Source: Gemmatimonadota bacterium (lineage in GTDB: Bacteria; JAAXHH01). From it: a stretch of DNA of 64,000 nt. The stretch lies in the NCBI GenBank assembly GCA_009841265.1, contig VXMB01000009.1, forward strand, positions 1,347,911 through 1,411,910, written 5' to 3'. The notes beneath the pieces are model-generated. The model had not been told where the DNA came from, searched no databases, and saw nothing but the letters and a program-made list of their open reading frames with translations. The first letter of the stretch is position 1; every line of letters begins with the position of its first letter. Of the stretch, positions 36,215 to 44,317 are shown piece by piece. The position numbers and the translations under genes are program-made.

Positions 36215-38037
36215 CAGCCGGACTCCGGAAAAAGGTCGAGTGCGCGGTAGTCCCTCTGCAGCGTTTCTACCCGTTCTGCCGCGTCCTCCGGCTGTTGAAG
36301 CGGTCTGCCGCGGGTGTCGATGATCACGCCCAGGGGGCCGCTCCGTACGGTACGGGCGACGGTCACGCCCCGTCCAGCGCCGGCGTCGAATCCCCGGGAC
36401 GGTACGACCTCCAGGGCAACCTCCTCGGCCTCCCCGGCCGGAATCGCGACCAGTTCGCCCACGGCCGCCTGGTGCGTCCATTCCGCGTCATCCGTCCTCG
36501 CCTTTACAGTCGCGCACGGGGTGCCGGGCGATCCGGTACCCACGGGTGCGACGCACGGACCGAGATGGACGAGGCAATCCCGGTCGAAGACCTCCAGCGC
36601 CGCGGTTTCATGTACGGTCGACAGCACGCCCAGGTGGGGCATCATGAAGATGCTGTCCACCGCCAGGTTCGTGATGCCCTCGGGTTGGAAGGCGTCCACC
36701 ATCATCAGCGCGGCCTGCGCCCGGCTCGGCGCGTGGGAGAGCACGCCCCCGCTGCCGATGACCAGGTCCAGGTTCATCAGGTCGACCAGGGTCCGGCCGC
36801 CCGTCTGCTGGTCGAAGGTGTCCGATATCGTTCTAAGCTGTTGCACGCCCTTCAACTCGACGGCGAAGTTCCTGTGCTGCTCGAAGGCCAGCCGCAGGGC
36901 CTCGCGGGCCACGGCCTGCTCGATGATCAGCTCCTCCATGGTCTGGGGAATGCTGGTGGGCCGGATCATCTTGTTGCCCATGCGGTCCTTCAGGTCGGCG
37001 TCGGTCAATTCAAAGGGCAGCCACCGCGCGATGTTCTCCAGTCCTGCCTCCGTCAACACGTTGGAAATGCTGTAGCTCATGCCGAGATTGGCGCTGACGG
37101 TCCGGTTGAACGCGCCGCCGAAGACCGAAAACACGTCGGTGGTCGCACCGCCGATATCAACGCCCAGCACGTCGATTCCGTTTCGTTCCGCGACGACCCG
37201 CACCATCCGTCCCACGGCGCCGGGCGTAGGCATGATCGGCACGTGTGTCCACGCCATCAGGTCGCCGTACCCAGGCGCCTGGGCCATTACGTGTTCCATG
37301 AACAGGGTGTGGATCTGTTCCCGGGCGGGGCCCAGGTTCTCCGCTTCGAGCACGGGCCGCAGGTTGTCCACCTGGCTGAGTTCCGTCCGTTCGGTCAGGA
37401 TCCGGGCAATGTCTTCACGGGCGTCGGCGTTCCCGGCGTAGATCACCGGCAGATCGTAGCCGCTGCCCAATCGGGGTCTTGGGTCCGCCGCGGCGATCAA
37501 CTCGGCCATCTCGACCACGTGGGACTTCGTGCCGCCGTCCACGCCGCCGGACAGCAGGATCATGTCAGGACGGAGCTGGCGTATTCGTTCGATGCGCTCG
37601 TGGGGCCGACGCCCATCGTTGGACGCCAGGGTTTCCATGACGATGGCGCCCGCGCCCAGGGCCGCCCGTTCGGCACTTTCGGCGGTCATGCTCTTGACCA
37701 CGCCGGCCACCATCATCTGAAGCCCGCCGCCCGCGCTGCTCGTCGAAACGTAGATGTCCACCCCTCGGCCGCCCTCGGCGGGCGACACGATCCTTTCTCC
37801 GTCGAGGATCTCGCGGCCGGACTGCTCCTCCACCTCGCGCACCGCGTTGAGGACGCCCCGCGTGACGTCCTCGAATGGCGCCTCAACGGTCGTCGGCGCT
37901 TCGCCACGAACGACTAGACGGTAAGCGCCGTCACGCCGCTCGATCAGGATGGCCTTGGTGGTCGTGCTGCCGCAGTCCGTGGCCAGGATGACGTTGATTT
38001 CTGTTGGAAGGGACATGGAGTCAGTTTGCCGTGTCAT
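36214..38037 (-). CDS. MutL/GlmL-family ASKHA ATPase
   Basis: 607 residues. The actin/Hsp70-type ATPase fold is marked by phosphate-1 loop ATDCGSTTTKAI (Asp21), LLSGGVDGGT, and phosphate-2 loop GVDIGGATTDVFSVFGG near residue 300. The family was named for proteins encoded with B12-dependent glutamate mutase, where a reactivating role is assumed. Here no mutase subunit or cobalamin-binding motif occurs in the window; instead the gene is embedded among membrane-protein genes, overlapping the next gene by 1 bp and the previous one by 17 bp. An alternative start is the ATG at 38016, which would remove the overlap. Confidence 0.88.
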   Translation of the reverse strand: MTRQTDSMSLPTEINVILATDCGSTTTKAILIERRDGAYRLVVRGEAPTTVEAPFEDVTRGVLNAVREVEEQSGREILDGERIVSPAEGGRGVDIYVSTSSAGGGLQMMVAGVVKSMTAESAERAALGAGAIVMETLASNDGRRPHERIERIRQLRPDMILLSGGVDGGTKSHVVEMAELIAAADPRPRLGSGYDLPVIYAGNADAREDIARILTERTELSQVDNLRPVLEAENLGPAREQIHTLFMEHVMAQAPGYGDLMAWTHVPIMPTPGAVGRMVRVVAERNGIDVLGVDIGGATTDVFSVFGGAFNRTVSANLGMSYSISNVLTEAGLENIARWLPFELTDADLKDRMGNKMIRPTSIPQTMEELIIEQAVAREALRLAFEQHRNFAVELKGVQQLRTISDTFDQQTGGRTLVDLMNLDLVIGSGGVLSHAPSRAQAALMMVDAFQPEGITNLAVDSIFMMPHLGVLSTVHETAALEVFDRDCLVHLGPCVAPVGTGSPGTPCATVKARTDDAEWTHQAAVGELVAIPAGEAEEVALEVVPSRGFDAGAGRGVTVARTVRSGPLGVIIDTRGRPLQQPEDAAERVETLQRDYRALDLFPESG

Positions 38038-38326
38038 CCGCCCCGGAGGCGTGATGCTCTATGCGCTGGATCAGAAACTCCACGTTCTCCCGGCGCTCGA
38101 TGGCCTCGGCGATCCGGTCGTAGTCCGACGCGTCCACCACCATGTGAATGAAGGGACTCAGGAAAGCCATGAACTGGCCGCCCAGAAACGAAAGGGGTTT
38201 CATGGATTCCAGGAAGAGGACCGCGGGCGCGGTGAGCTCGCGCGCGACTATGGCTTCGGCGATCCGATCGAGCAGGGCCTGCTGCTCCGCCAGGGTCTCT
38301 GATGAATCAGCCAATGAATTGATCAC
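38021..38326 (-). CDS. small alpha-helical protein, first gene of the MutL cluster
   Basis: 101 residues with a GTG start. Two copies of a similar helix, DRIAEAIVARE (about 21-31) and DRIAEAIERRE (about 70-80), flank a hydrophobic part (FLGGQFMAFLSPFIHMVVDA) too short for certain membrane insertion. No domain is recognised. Its stop lies 17 bp inside the MutL gene. It starts 5 bp after the PhyH stop on the same strand, so the cluster's own promoter, if any, is within or before PhyH. Confidence 0.72.
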   Translation of the reverse strand: MINSLADSSETLAEQQALLDRIAEAIVARELTAPAVLFLESMKPLSFLGGQFMAFLSPFIHMVVDASDYDRIAEAIERRENVEFLIQRIEHHASGADDTAN

Positions 38327-38331
38327 CTTGC

Positions 38332-39183
38332 TCAGTCTACCACGAACTCCCGGCCCGCATGTTCAGCGATCCATTCGCGCAGGGGGATGTCTTCGGTCAG
38401 AGGCGAGGTATAGCCATGGCCGCCCGATGGTCCGGCGCCCAGGAGTTGCCTGCGTATGGGGTCGCAGCGGTCCATGTAGTGATCTACCGTCATGTTGTCC
38501 CGGGGACGCAGCCAGCGGTAACTGTAACCGTAGAACAACACCTTGCGGGTAATATCGGAGTAGTTGATCCCCGAGGCGTGCCAGAGACGTCGATCGAAAA
38601 ACACGGCGTCGCCGGCCGCGGCACGGATCGGAACGGCATCTTCCGGATCCAGCTCGGCGTTTTCGGGAAAGTCGATCGCCTGGCATTGGTGGCTGCCCGG
38701 AATGGCGTGGAAGTTGCCCCGGTCGGTCGCCGTGCAGTCGCTCAGGAAGAAGGCCACCTTCAACGACACCCGCGGACGGGGCGTCGTCTCCAGGTCGATA
38801 TTGAGCCTGCCGCTGTCCTGGTGCCAGCCCAGACGCCGTTTTTTGGGCTTCTGATCCGCCGGCGACGGAGGCGAGACAATCAAATGCGAATGGTACAGCT
38901 GGATGTGCCACCCGAGAATGCCCCAGACCTTGGGGAAGGTCTTCGGCCAGTCGAGCAGTTCCAGCAGCAGATCGTCCTGTCCGATGATGTCGAAATGATT
39001 CTTGATGCTGTAGGGGCTGCCCCCCATGTTGGGACGGCGTTCCGCATCGATGCGGTCCGCGATCCGGTCCAGCGCTTCCACCATGTCGCCCGGCAGCACG
39101 TTCTTCACGATGAAAAAACCCTGTTCATCGAAGAGGTGCCGCTCTTCGTCCGTCAGGCAGTAGACAAGACAGGAAGGGTCCAT
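38332..39183 (-). CDS. phytanoyl-CoA dioxygenase (PhyH) family protein
   Basis: 283 residues. The Fe(II) triad is His121-x-Asp123 (GWHQDSGR) and His202 (RLWHASG), with Arg213 as the likely 2-oxoglutarate anchor. ATDRGNFHAIPGSH is the usual PhyH loop. These enzymes hydroxylate diverse small substrates in bacteria. The gene precedes the MutL cluster on the same strand by only 5 bp, but its family gives no functional link. The upstream gap of 142 bp (39184-39325) shows no other feature. Confidence 0.9.
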   Translation of the reverse strand: MDPSCLVYCLTDEERHLFDEQGFFIVKNVLPGDMVEALDRIADRIDAERRPNMGGSPYSIKNHFDIIGQDDLLLELLDWPKTFPKVWGILGWHIQLYHSHLIVSPPSPADQKPKKRRLGWHQDSGRLNIDLETTPRPRVSLKVAFFLSDCTATDRGNFHAIPGSHQCQAIDFPENAELDPEDAVPIRAAAGDAVFFDRRLWHASGINYSDITRKVLFYGYSYRWLRPRDNMTVDHYMDRCDPIRRQLLGAGPSGGHGYTSPLTEDIPLREWIAEHAGREFVVD

Positions 39184-39325
39184 GGCGGACCTCCGGGATC
39201 GGAACGCAATAGCGTCAAGAAACGTACCAGTGTTTTCTTAATGATTCACAACCAGATGGTCAACCTCTTTGAAGACGGGGCCTTAGCGCAACCAGGCATT
39301 GGTCCGTCTTACGCTGTCGCGCCGG

Positions 39326-40954
39326 TCACGCTTCCCGAACCACGAACTTTGCCCGGATCTCCGGGCTTTCAAGGTATCCGATGCGTATCGCCCGCGCCCT
39401 TACCAGGTACTCACCTGCATCAAGACACAGCGGTTCGGTATACAACAGCCAGTGGGGATCATCCCCCGTCTCGAGCGTGTAAGCGATGGAAGCGCCCTGT
39501 GTGGCACAGTGAAGCTGCAGCAGCACCGGGCCTTCGAACGAGCCGCCCTCCAGCGCAGGATCGATTCCGGGACTTTCAGTGCATAGGGGCACGCAGACCA
39601 CGGGGGCGGTCTCGGGCTGGCGGCCCTCCGGATACCAGTTCCGGACCATCTCGCTTTCGGAGATCCTGCCCATGTCCCCGGTCTCATCGAGCCAGGTGTC
39701 GAGCGCGTCGCGCATCCGTTCCAGGTCACCGCGGAACCGGGGATTGGCGGCCAGGTTGTCTACTTCATGGGGGTCAACCGCCGTGTCGTAAAACTCCTCC
39801 ACGGGCCTGGGGTACCGGAACAGGGCCGACTGCGCCTCGTCCAGACCGTCTTCCAGGTGCAGCTTCCATATTTCCTGCATGATCGGATGGCGGTTTCGAT
39901 AGGGGATCCAGGAAAGATACGGCAGATCGGGCCGGTAGTTCCGGATGTACTTGTACCGGCCGTCGCGCACGGCCCTGACCATGTCGTAGGACACGTCGTG
40001 GCGGTCCCTGCTGGCGTAGACATAGTCCCGTGACGGCCGGGCATGCTCCCCGAGAAAGGCGCGGCCCTGGATATGGTGCGGGATTTCGACGCCCGCCAGG
40101 GACAGCATCGTGGGACCCAGGTCGATCGTACTGACCAGGTCTTCGCATACCCGCCCGCCTTCCATGTCCGGTCCCCGCGCGATGAGCGGCACGTGAATGC
40201 CCGCGTCATAAGGCCAGCGCTTGCCCCGGGGCAGGGGTCCGTGGTCGCTCCAGTTGAAGACGTAGGTATGGTCGGCGAGTCCGTCTGCTTCCAGTTGCTC
40301 CAGTAGCGTGCCGAATTCCCGGTCGTTGTGGGCGATATGGGTGTACATGCGGGCCAGGGCCTCCCTGACCTTCGGTGTGTCGGGCAGGTGGGGCGGCGGC
40401 TCGATGGCTGCGGGATCGAACTCGGGCGAAGGGCACTTTTCCGGCCACATCCCGCTCTCGTGGCTGCGCATGAGGTTGAAGACCGCGAAGAAGGGCTGGT
40501 CCGGATCAGGCCGGTTTCGCCAGTGGACCGCGTCGCCCTGGTCGTCCCAGGCCGTCAGCGGCGGATCGAACTGGTAGTCGGTCTTGAAGTTGTTCGTGCA
40601 GTAGTAGCCCGCCGCCCGCAGGTATTCTGTGAAGCACTTGACGTAGTGGGGCGGAACCGCGGAGTAGGGCGTGGGCAACTTGGGTACAGCGGGATCGGCG
40701 TGGGTGGTCCGCATGTGGTGCGTGCCGATGGAGGTGGCGTACATCCCGGTAATGATCGCAGAGCGGGCAGGGGCGCAGACCCCCGACGTGGAGAAGCAGC
40801 GCGTCCACCGGCACCCCTCTTCCGCGAATCGGTCCACGTTCGGAGTACGAGCTACTGGGTCGCCGTAGCAACCGTAGTAAGGGCCGGTGTCCTCGAAGGA
40901 AATCCACAGGATGTTGGGTCTGGATCGTGTGGGCACGGGGGGCACTCGTCTCAC
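39326..40954 (-). CDS. type I sulfatase with chitobiase-like C-terminal domain
   Basis: 542 residues from a GTG at 40954 (a GTG at 40945 is an alternative). The metal site starts at NILWISFEDTGPYYG. The formylglycine signature is Cys60-Ala-Pro-Ala-Arg64 in GVCAPARSAIITG, so an FGE-type maturase would be needed. The metal-binding DHG is in FNWSDHGPLPRGKRW. The last 75 residues (LQLHCATQGASIAYTLETGD) resemble the beta-sandwich at the end of chitobiases. No signal peptide is evident, so it may act in the cytoplasm. It probably desulfates a sugar or a small sulfate ester. Confidence 0.9.
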   Translation of the reverse strand: MRRVPPVPTRSRPNILWISFEDTGPYYGCYGDPVARTPNVDRFAEEGCRWTRCFSTSGVCAPARSAIITGMYATSIGTHHMRTTHADPAVPKLPTPYSAVPPHYVKCFTEYLRAAGYYCTNNFKTDYQFDPPLTAWDDQGDAVHWRNRPDPDQPFFAVFNLMRSHESGMWPEKCPSPEFDPAAIEPPPHLPDTPKVREALARMYTHIAHNDREFGTLLEQLEADGLADHTYVFNWSDHGPLPRGKRWPYDAGIHVPLIARGPDMEGGRVCEDLVSTIDLGPTMLSLAGVEIPHHIQGRAFLGEHARPSRDYVYASRDRHDVSYDMVRAVRDGRYKYIRNYRPDLPYLSWIPYRNRHPIMQEIWKLHLEDGLDEAQSALFRYPRPVEEFYDTAVDPHEVDNLAANPRFRGDLERMRDALDTWLDETGDMGRISESEMVRNWYPEGRQPETAPVVCVPLCTESPGIDPALEGGSFEGPVLLQLHCATQGASIAYTLETGDDPHWLLYTEPLCLDAGEYLVRARAIRIGYLESPEIRAKFVVREA

Positions 40955-41000
40955 TTTATACAGCAGGACAAAGTAACAAAAGGTTTCGGGTTTCAGTGGT

Positions 41001-41129
41001 TCACGAACAGAGCATTCGGTTCATAAGGTAGATCACGACAATCACGAAAAGCCACCACCAGAATGTGCGCCAGACGTTCCAAAGAACACTCACCAGTCGT
41101 ACAAAGTTGTTTTCGTATTGTCCGGCCAT
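41001..41129 (-). CDS. 42-residue tryptophan-rich membrane peptide
   Basis: The frame MAGQYENNFVRLVSVLWNVW continues through RTFWWWLFVIVVIYLMNRML to a TGA at 41001-41003. It has a short polar N-terminus, an amphipathic stretch with four Trp, and one hydrophobic helix. The ATG lies 27 bp after the stop of the carboxylate-amine ligase gene on the same strand, with GTGGTGA upstream as a weak ribosome-binding site. No homologue is recalled. Composition is unlike a random frame in this GC-rich DNA. Confidence 0.5.
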   Translation of the reverse strand: MAGQYENNFVRLVSVLWNVWRTFWWWLFVIVVIYLMNRMLCS

Positions 41130-41156
41130 GGAAATCACCACTGTTCTACGTCCCGA

Positions 41157-42260
41157 TCACAGTCCCGTCACCGTCTCCTCGGCCAATTGATCCACGACCG
41201 CCTTCAGGTCACCGGTTTCATCATAAGTTCTGAGTTGCCGGTCCGCGCTGCTGCCCCGCTCGAGCATGACCCGGATGTATTCGATCTCCTCACGTACTCC
41301 GAGTGGATCCACGACGTCGTCCACGATATCCAGCAGTTCCTCGATAAGGAACCGCAAGGGCACCTCCTCTTCCTTGCCGAAGTCGACCAGGTTCCCGTCC
41401 AGCCCGTCCTTGATGGCGCGCCACTTGTTCTCGGCCACCAGGTCGCGCCGGTAGTACCGCCATGACTGGTTCTCGCGGCGCAGCCTGATCAACTTGGTCG
41501 CCACCGCCCTGACCAGGGCTACGATCGCCACCACTTCGTCGATCTCGGTGATGCAGTCGCAGATCCGCAGCTCCAGCGTGGGAAAACGGGGATGGGGCCG
41601 CACGTCCCACCAGATCTTCGTGGGCTCGTCCATGCAGCCGGTCTTGATCATCGTCTGGATGAAATGGTCGTATTCGGCAGCCGAGTCGAAACGATCGGGT
41701 ATGCCGGTCCTCGGCAACTCGGAGAACACGATGCTTCGATAGGATTTGAGCCCCGTGTTGTCTCCCATCCAGAAGGGGGACGAAGAAGAAAGAGCCAGGA
41801 CGTGGGGCATGAAATAGCTGATCTGGTTCATGGTGTCGATCCGCAGTTCCCGGTCGGGTATGCCGACGTGGATGTGCATGCCGAAGATGAGCAGGCGGCG
41901 GGCGACGTACTGCAGGTCGGCGACCAGGCTGCGGTACCGGTCTTTCTCGGTGATTTCCTGCTCCTGCCAGCGGGAAAAGGGATGGGTGCCGGCCGCCACG
42001 ATCCGGTGGCCGCTCTTTTCGGCAATTTCGGATACCATGCTTCGAAGCCGGGCGATCTCCCTCCGGACTTCCTTGATGTCCTTGCAGACCTCGGTGCCCA
42101 TTTCCACCTGGGACTGAAGGAATTCCGGCTTGACCTGGTCGCGAAAGACCCGCTTCCCCTTTTCGAGAAACTCGGAGATGTAGGAGGTCAGTTCCCGCGA
42201 CTCGGGGTCGATGATCTGGTATTCCTCTTCGACGCCGAGGGTCATTTCTTCTAAGGTCAT
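41157..42260 (-). CDS. carboxylate-amine ligase of the GCS2 (YbdK) family
   Basis: 367 residues. The family motifs TLGVEEEYQIID (metal-binding Glu residues), GTHPFSRWQEQ, FGMHIHVGIPD, and the Arg-containing WWDVRPHPRFPTLELRICD are present. YbdK-type proteins have glutamate-cysteine ligase-like activity in vitro and form an amide bond using ATP. The biological substrate is uncertain, and a second gene for glutathione synthesis is not seen. It starts at an ATG about 80 bp after the membrane-protein gene, with a 14-bp repeat between them. Confidence 0.92.
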   Translation of the reverse strand: MTLEEMTLGVEEEYQIIDPESRELTSYISEFLEKGKRVFRDQVKPEFLQSQVEMGTEVCKDIKEVRREIARLRSMVSEIAEKSGHRIVAAGTHPFSRWQEQEITEKDRYRSLVADLQYVARRLLIFGMHIHVGIPDRELRIDTMNQISYFMPHVLALSSSSPFWMGDNTGLKSYRSIVFSELPRTGIPDRFDSAAEYDHFIQTMIKTGCMDEPTKIWWDVRPHPRFPTLELRICDCITEIDEVVAIVALVRAVATKLIRLRRENQSWRYYRRDLVAENKWRAIKDGLDGNLVDFGKEEEVPLRFLIEELLDIVDDVVDPLGVREEIEYIRVMLERGSSADRQLRTYDETGDLKAVVDQLAEETVTGL

Positions 42261-42316
42261 GGTGTGAACTGCTCCAAGAATCCGGTTCGGGACGATAGAC
42301 CGCCGGTTGTCCTTGT

Positions 42317-42358
42317 GACTGCTACGTGTTGACTGCTACGCGTTGACCGCTACGCGCG
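42317..42358 (+). repeat. tandem repeat, 14-bp unit, three copies
   Basis: Units TGACTGCTACGTGT (42317), TGACTGCTACGCGT (42331) and TGACCGCTACGCGC (42345). The last unit contains the stop codon of the membrane-protein gene at 42350-42781; the others lie in the gap. Confidence 0.88.
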
Positions 42359-42781
42359 CGATTTACGCGATCCGAACCAGACGCCCACGGCCCCGATAAG
42401 CGGGTTGAGCCAGTTGAACCATGCCGGATGAACAGCATTCGCTGTCGCCTCCATCATCGACACATCGTCGGGACGCGGTCCCGCCGCCATCTCCACCGGC
42501 ATCAGGGCCCTCACCACCCCCATCACGATGACGAGGCCGATCAGTATAGTGGCGGCCCTGGCATCGTGCGCGATCCTCACACAGACCTTTCCGCCGGCAC
42601 ATGCCCCCACGAACCCCAGCACGAGCGAACCAAGCGCCCAGCCTACGGGTACTTCCCACGAACCCGGCTGGAAGGCGCCCGTGGGTCCTACCGCCACCCA
42701 CAGCAGCGAAAAGAGTACGAAGAGTACGGCGGCCATGGCGACGTAGCCGACGATGGCAGCAAGAATGTTCCTGAGCATCAT
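42350..42781 (-). CDS. small membrane protein of unknown function
   Basis: 143 residues with four hydrophobic segments (about 5-32, 45-66, 77-93 and 122-137). Sequences such as NILAAIVGYVAMAAVLFVLF and GSLVLGFVGACAGGKVCVRI have small-residue packing motifs. No known domain is recognised. A duplicated ATG at the start leaves a one-codon uncertainty. The coding frame ends inside a short tandem repeat. Confidence 0.75.
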   Translation of the reverse strand: MMLRNILAAIVGYVAMAAVLFVLFSLLWVAVGPTGAFQPGSWEVPVGWALGSLVLGFVGACAGGKVCVRIAHDARAATILIGLVIVMGVVRALMPVEMAAGPRPDDVSMMEATANAVHPAWFNWLNPLIGAVGVWFGSRKSRA

Positions 42782-42844
42782 GTGCCTCCCTTAAATCGAA
42801 TCTCATGCCCGTGGACCAGGATGGTCGACGGGGCTATGCGATGG

Positions 42845-43240
42845 TCACGCTTGATCTTTCTCTTCCATAATCTGAATCAAGTTGCCACATGTATCGTCGA
42901 AGGCGGCGATAACAACAGTCCCGGCATCCGTTGGCGGCTGTACGAATCGCACACCCTTAGCCTCGAGACGTTCGTGTTCGGCTGCGACGTCGTCGACCGA
43001 GAAGGCGGTCCAGGGGATGCCGTCCTCCACAAGGGCCTTCTTGAACGGACGCACTGCGGGATGTACGTCAGGCTCGAGCGCCAGCTCCGTCCCGTCCGGA
43101 TCATCCGCGGAAACCACGGTGATCCAGGCGTGTTCGCCCATAGGAATGTTGTGCTTCAACTGGAAACCAAGGATTTCAGTGTAAAAGCGAAGCGCCTTCT
43201 GCTGGTCATCTACCGCGACGCTGGTCAGGGTGATTCTCAT
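42845..43240 (-). CDS. VOC-family (glyoxalase/bleomycin resistance-like) protein
   Basis: 131 residues from the ATG at 43240, with AAGGAG a few bases upstream. Two babb modules are visible: RITLTSVAVDDQQKALRFYT and WTAFSVDDVAAEHERLEAKG, ending in AFDDTCGNLIQIME, where Glu is often a metal ligand. Members include glyoxalase I, dioxygenases and resistance proteins; the function here is not identifiable. The gene is transcribed in the same direction as its neighbours. Confidence 0.88.
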   Translation of the reverse strand: MRITLTSVAVDDQQKALRFYTEILGFQLKHNIPMGEHAWITVVSADDPDGTELALEPDVHPAVRPFKKALVEDGIPWTAFSVDDVAAEHERLEAKGVRFVQPPTDAGTVVIAAFDDTCGNLIQIMEEKDQA

Positions 43241-43286
43241 TGCTCCTTGTCCTCCTCTGTAGGGTGTGCAGTGTGAACCCGGGTAA

Positions 43287-44300
43287 CTAGCCGGGATCCA
43301 AAACCACGGGCTGTCCCGCGTCAATGGACGCGTGAACGGCGTCGATGACGCGCATGTTGCCCAGGCTGTTCTCCGGTGGAATCCGGTGAGGCCGTTCCGT
43401 TATGAGACAGTCGCAAAGGTGCCGCAACTGGTCGGTGAATTGAAAGACCGGGGCGAATCTGATGGTTCTTTCCTCCCCGTCGTTTTTTCTGATTACCAGC
43501 GCGACCGGGTGGTCTTCGTTGTTCCAAGCCATGTCCATCCGCATGTAGCCGTCCGTACCGTACACCTCGAATTCCTGGGATCCGTAGAACCGGAACGAAA
43601 AGACGCATTGCGCGCTGATCTCTCCCGGGAATTCAAGCTGCGCGGTGACGTCCTCGGGCACCTGCGATCGCTGTCCGTAATGGCCGCGTGCATGGACCCG
43701 TTCCGGTTCGCTGCCCGTGATGAACCGGGCGTGGTGTATGCAGTAGCAGCCCAGGTCGTAGGTGGCGCCGCCGCGCTTGGTCTTGTTGAACCGCCAGTTG
43801 TAGTCCGGTCTCAGATTACCTGGATCCACCGCCGCGGTAAAGGTATTGCGGATCAATTTGACCCGACCGATCTCACCGGCTTCGATGAGCTCCTTCGCCC
43901 TGAGATGGCACGGGTGGTGGCGGAACTTGAAGGCCTCGGCGAGCAGGACGCCGTGCTCCCGCGCGGCTTCGATCATGGCTTCGCACTCGGCTGCCGTCGA
44001 ACTAATGGGTTTTTCGCAGAGTATCGCCCTGACCCGGCCTGTCCGCGCGGCCCGTACGGCGATGTCGGCGTGTGAATCGCCCCAGGTGCAGACGGATAGG
44101 ATGTCGATTTCCTCTTCCCGCAGCATGCGCTCCAGGTCCGTGTAGCGGCGGGTGACCCCGAAGGTCCCGCCAAAACGGCCCATCGCCTCCTCCGAGACGT
44201 CGCAGATCGCGGCGAGTTCCGCTTCGGGCGCTTCACGTGCCGCCCTGCCGTGACAGTGCGCGATGCCGCCCACGCCGACGATGCCTACCCTGAGGGCCAT
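43287..44300 (-). CDS. Gfo/Idh/MocA-family NAD(P)-dependent oxidoreductase
   Basis: 337 residues from the ATG at 44300, preceded by AGGAG with a 6-bp spacer; a much longer open frame upstream is an artefact. The Rossmann motif GIVGVGGIAHCHG is at the N-terminus, CEKPISST is the conserved EKP loop (catalytic Lys), and GGATYDLGCYCIHHARFITG holds the active-site Asp/His. Such enzymes oxidise or epimerise sugars and inositols. The substrate is unknown. It lies 17 bp after the UnbU-like gene. Confidence 0.92.
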   Translation of the reverse strand: MALRVGIVGVGGIAHCHGRAAREAPEAELAAICDVSEEAMGRFGGTFGVTRRYTDLERMLREEEIDILSVCTWGDSHADIAVRAARTGRVRAILCEKPISSTAAECEAMIEAAREHGVLLAEAFKFRHHPCHLRAKELIEAGEIGRVKLIRNTFTAAVDPGNLRPDYNWRFNKTKRGGATYDLGCYCIHHARFITGSEPERVHARGHYGQRSQVPEDVTAQLEFPGEISAQCVFSFRFYGSQEFEVYGTDGYMRMDMAWNNEDHPVALVIRKNDGEERTIRFAPVFQFTDQLRHLCDCLITERPHRIPPENSLGNMRVIDAVHASIDAGQPVVLDPG

Positions 44301-44317
44301 GTCGATCTCCTGTTTAC

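Noticed and set aside
38332..39183. PhyH protein as part of the MutL system
   Set aside because: It is only 5 bp upstream, but is a generic dioxygenase found in many contexts; no motif links it to the cluster, so it was kept separate.
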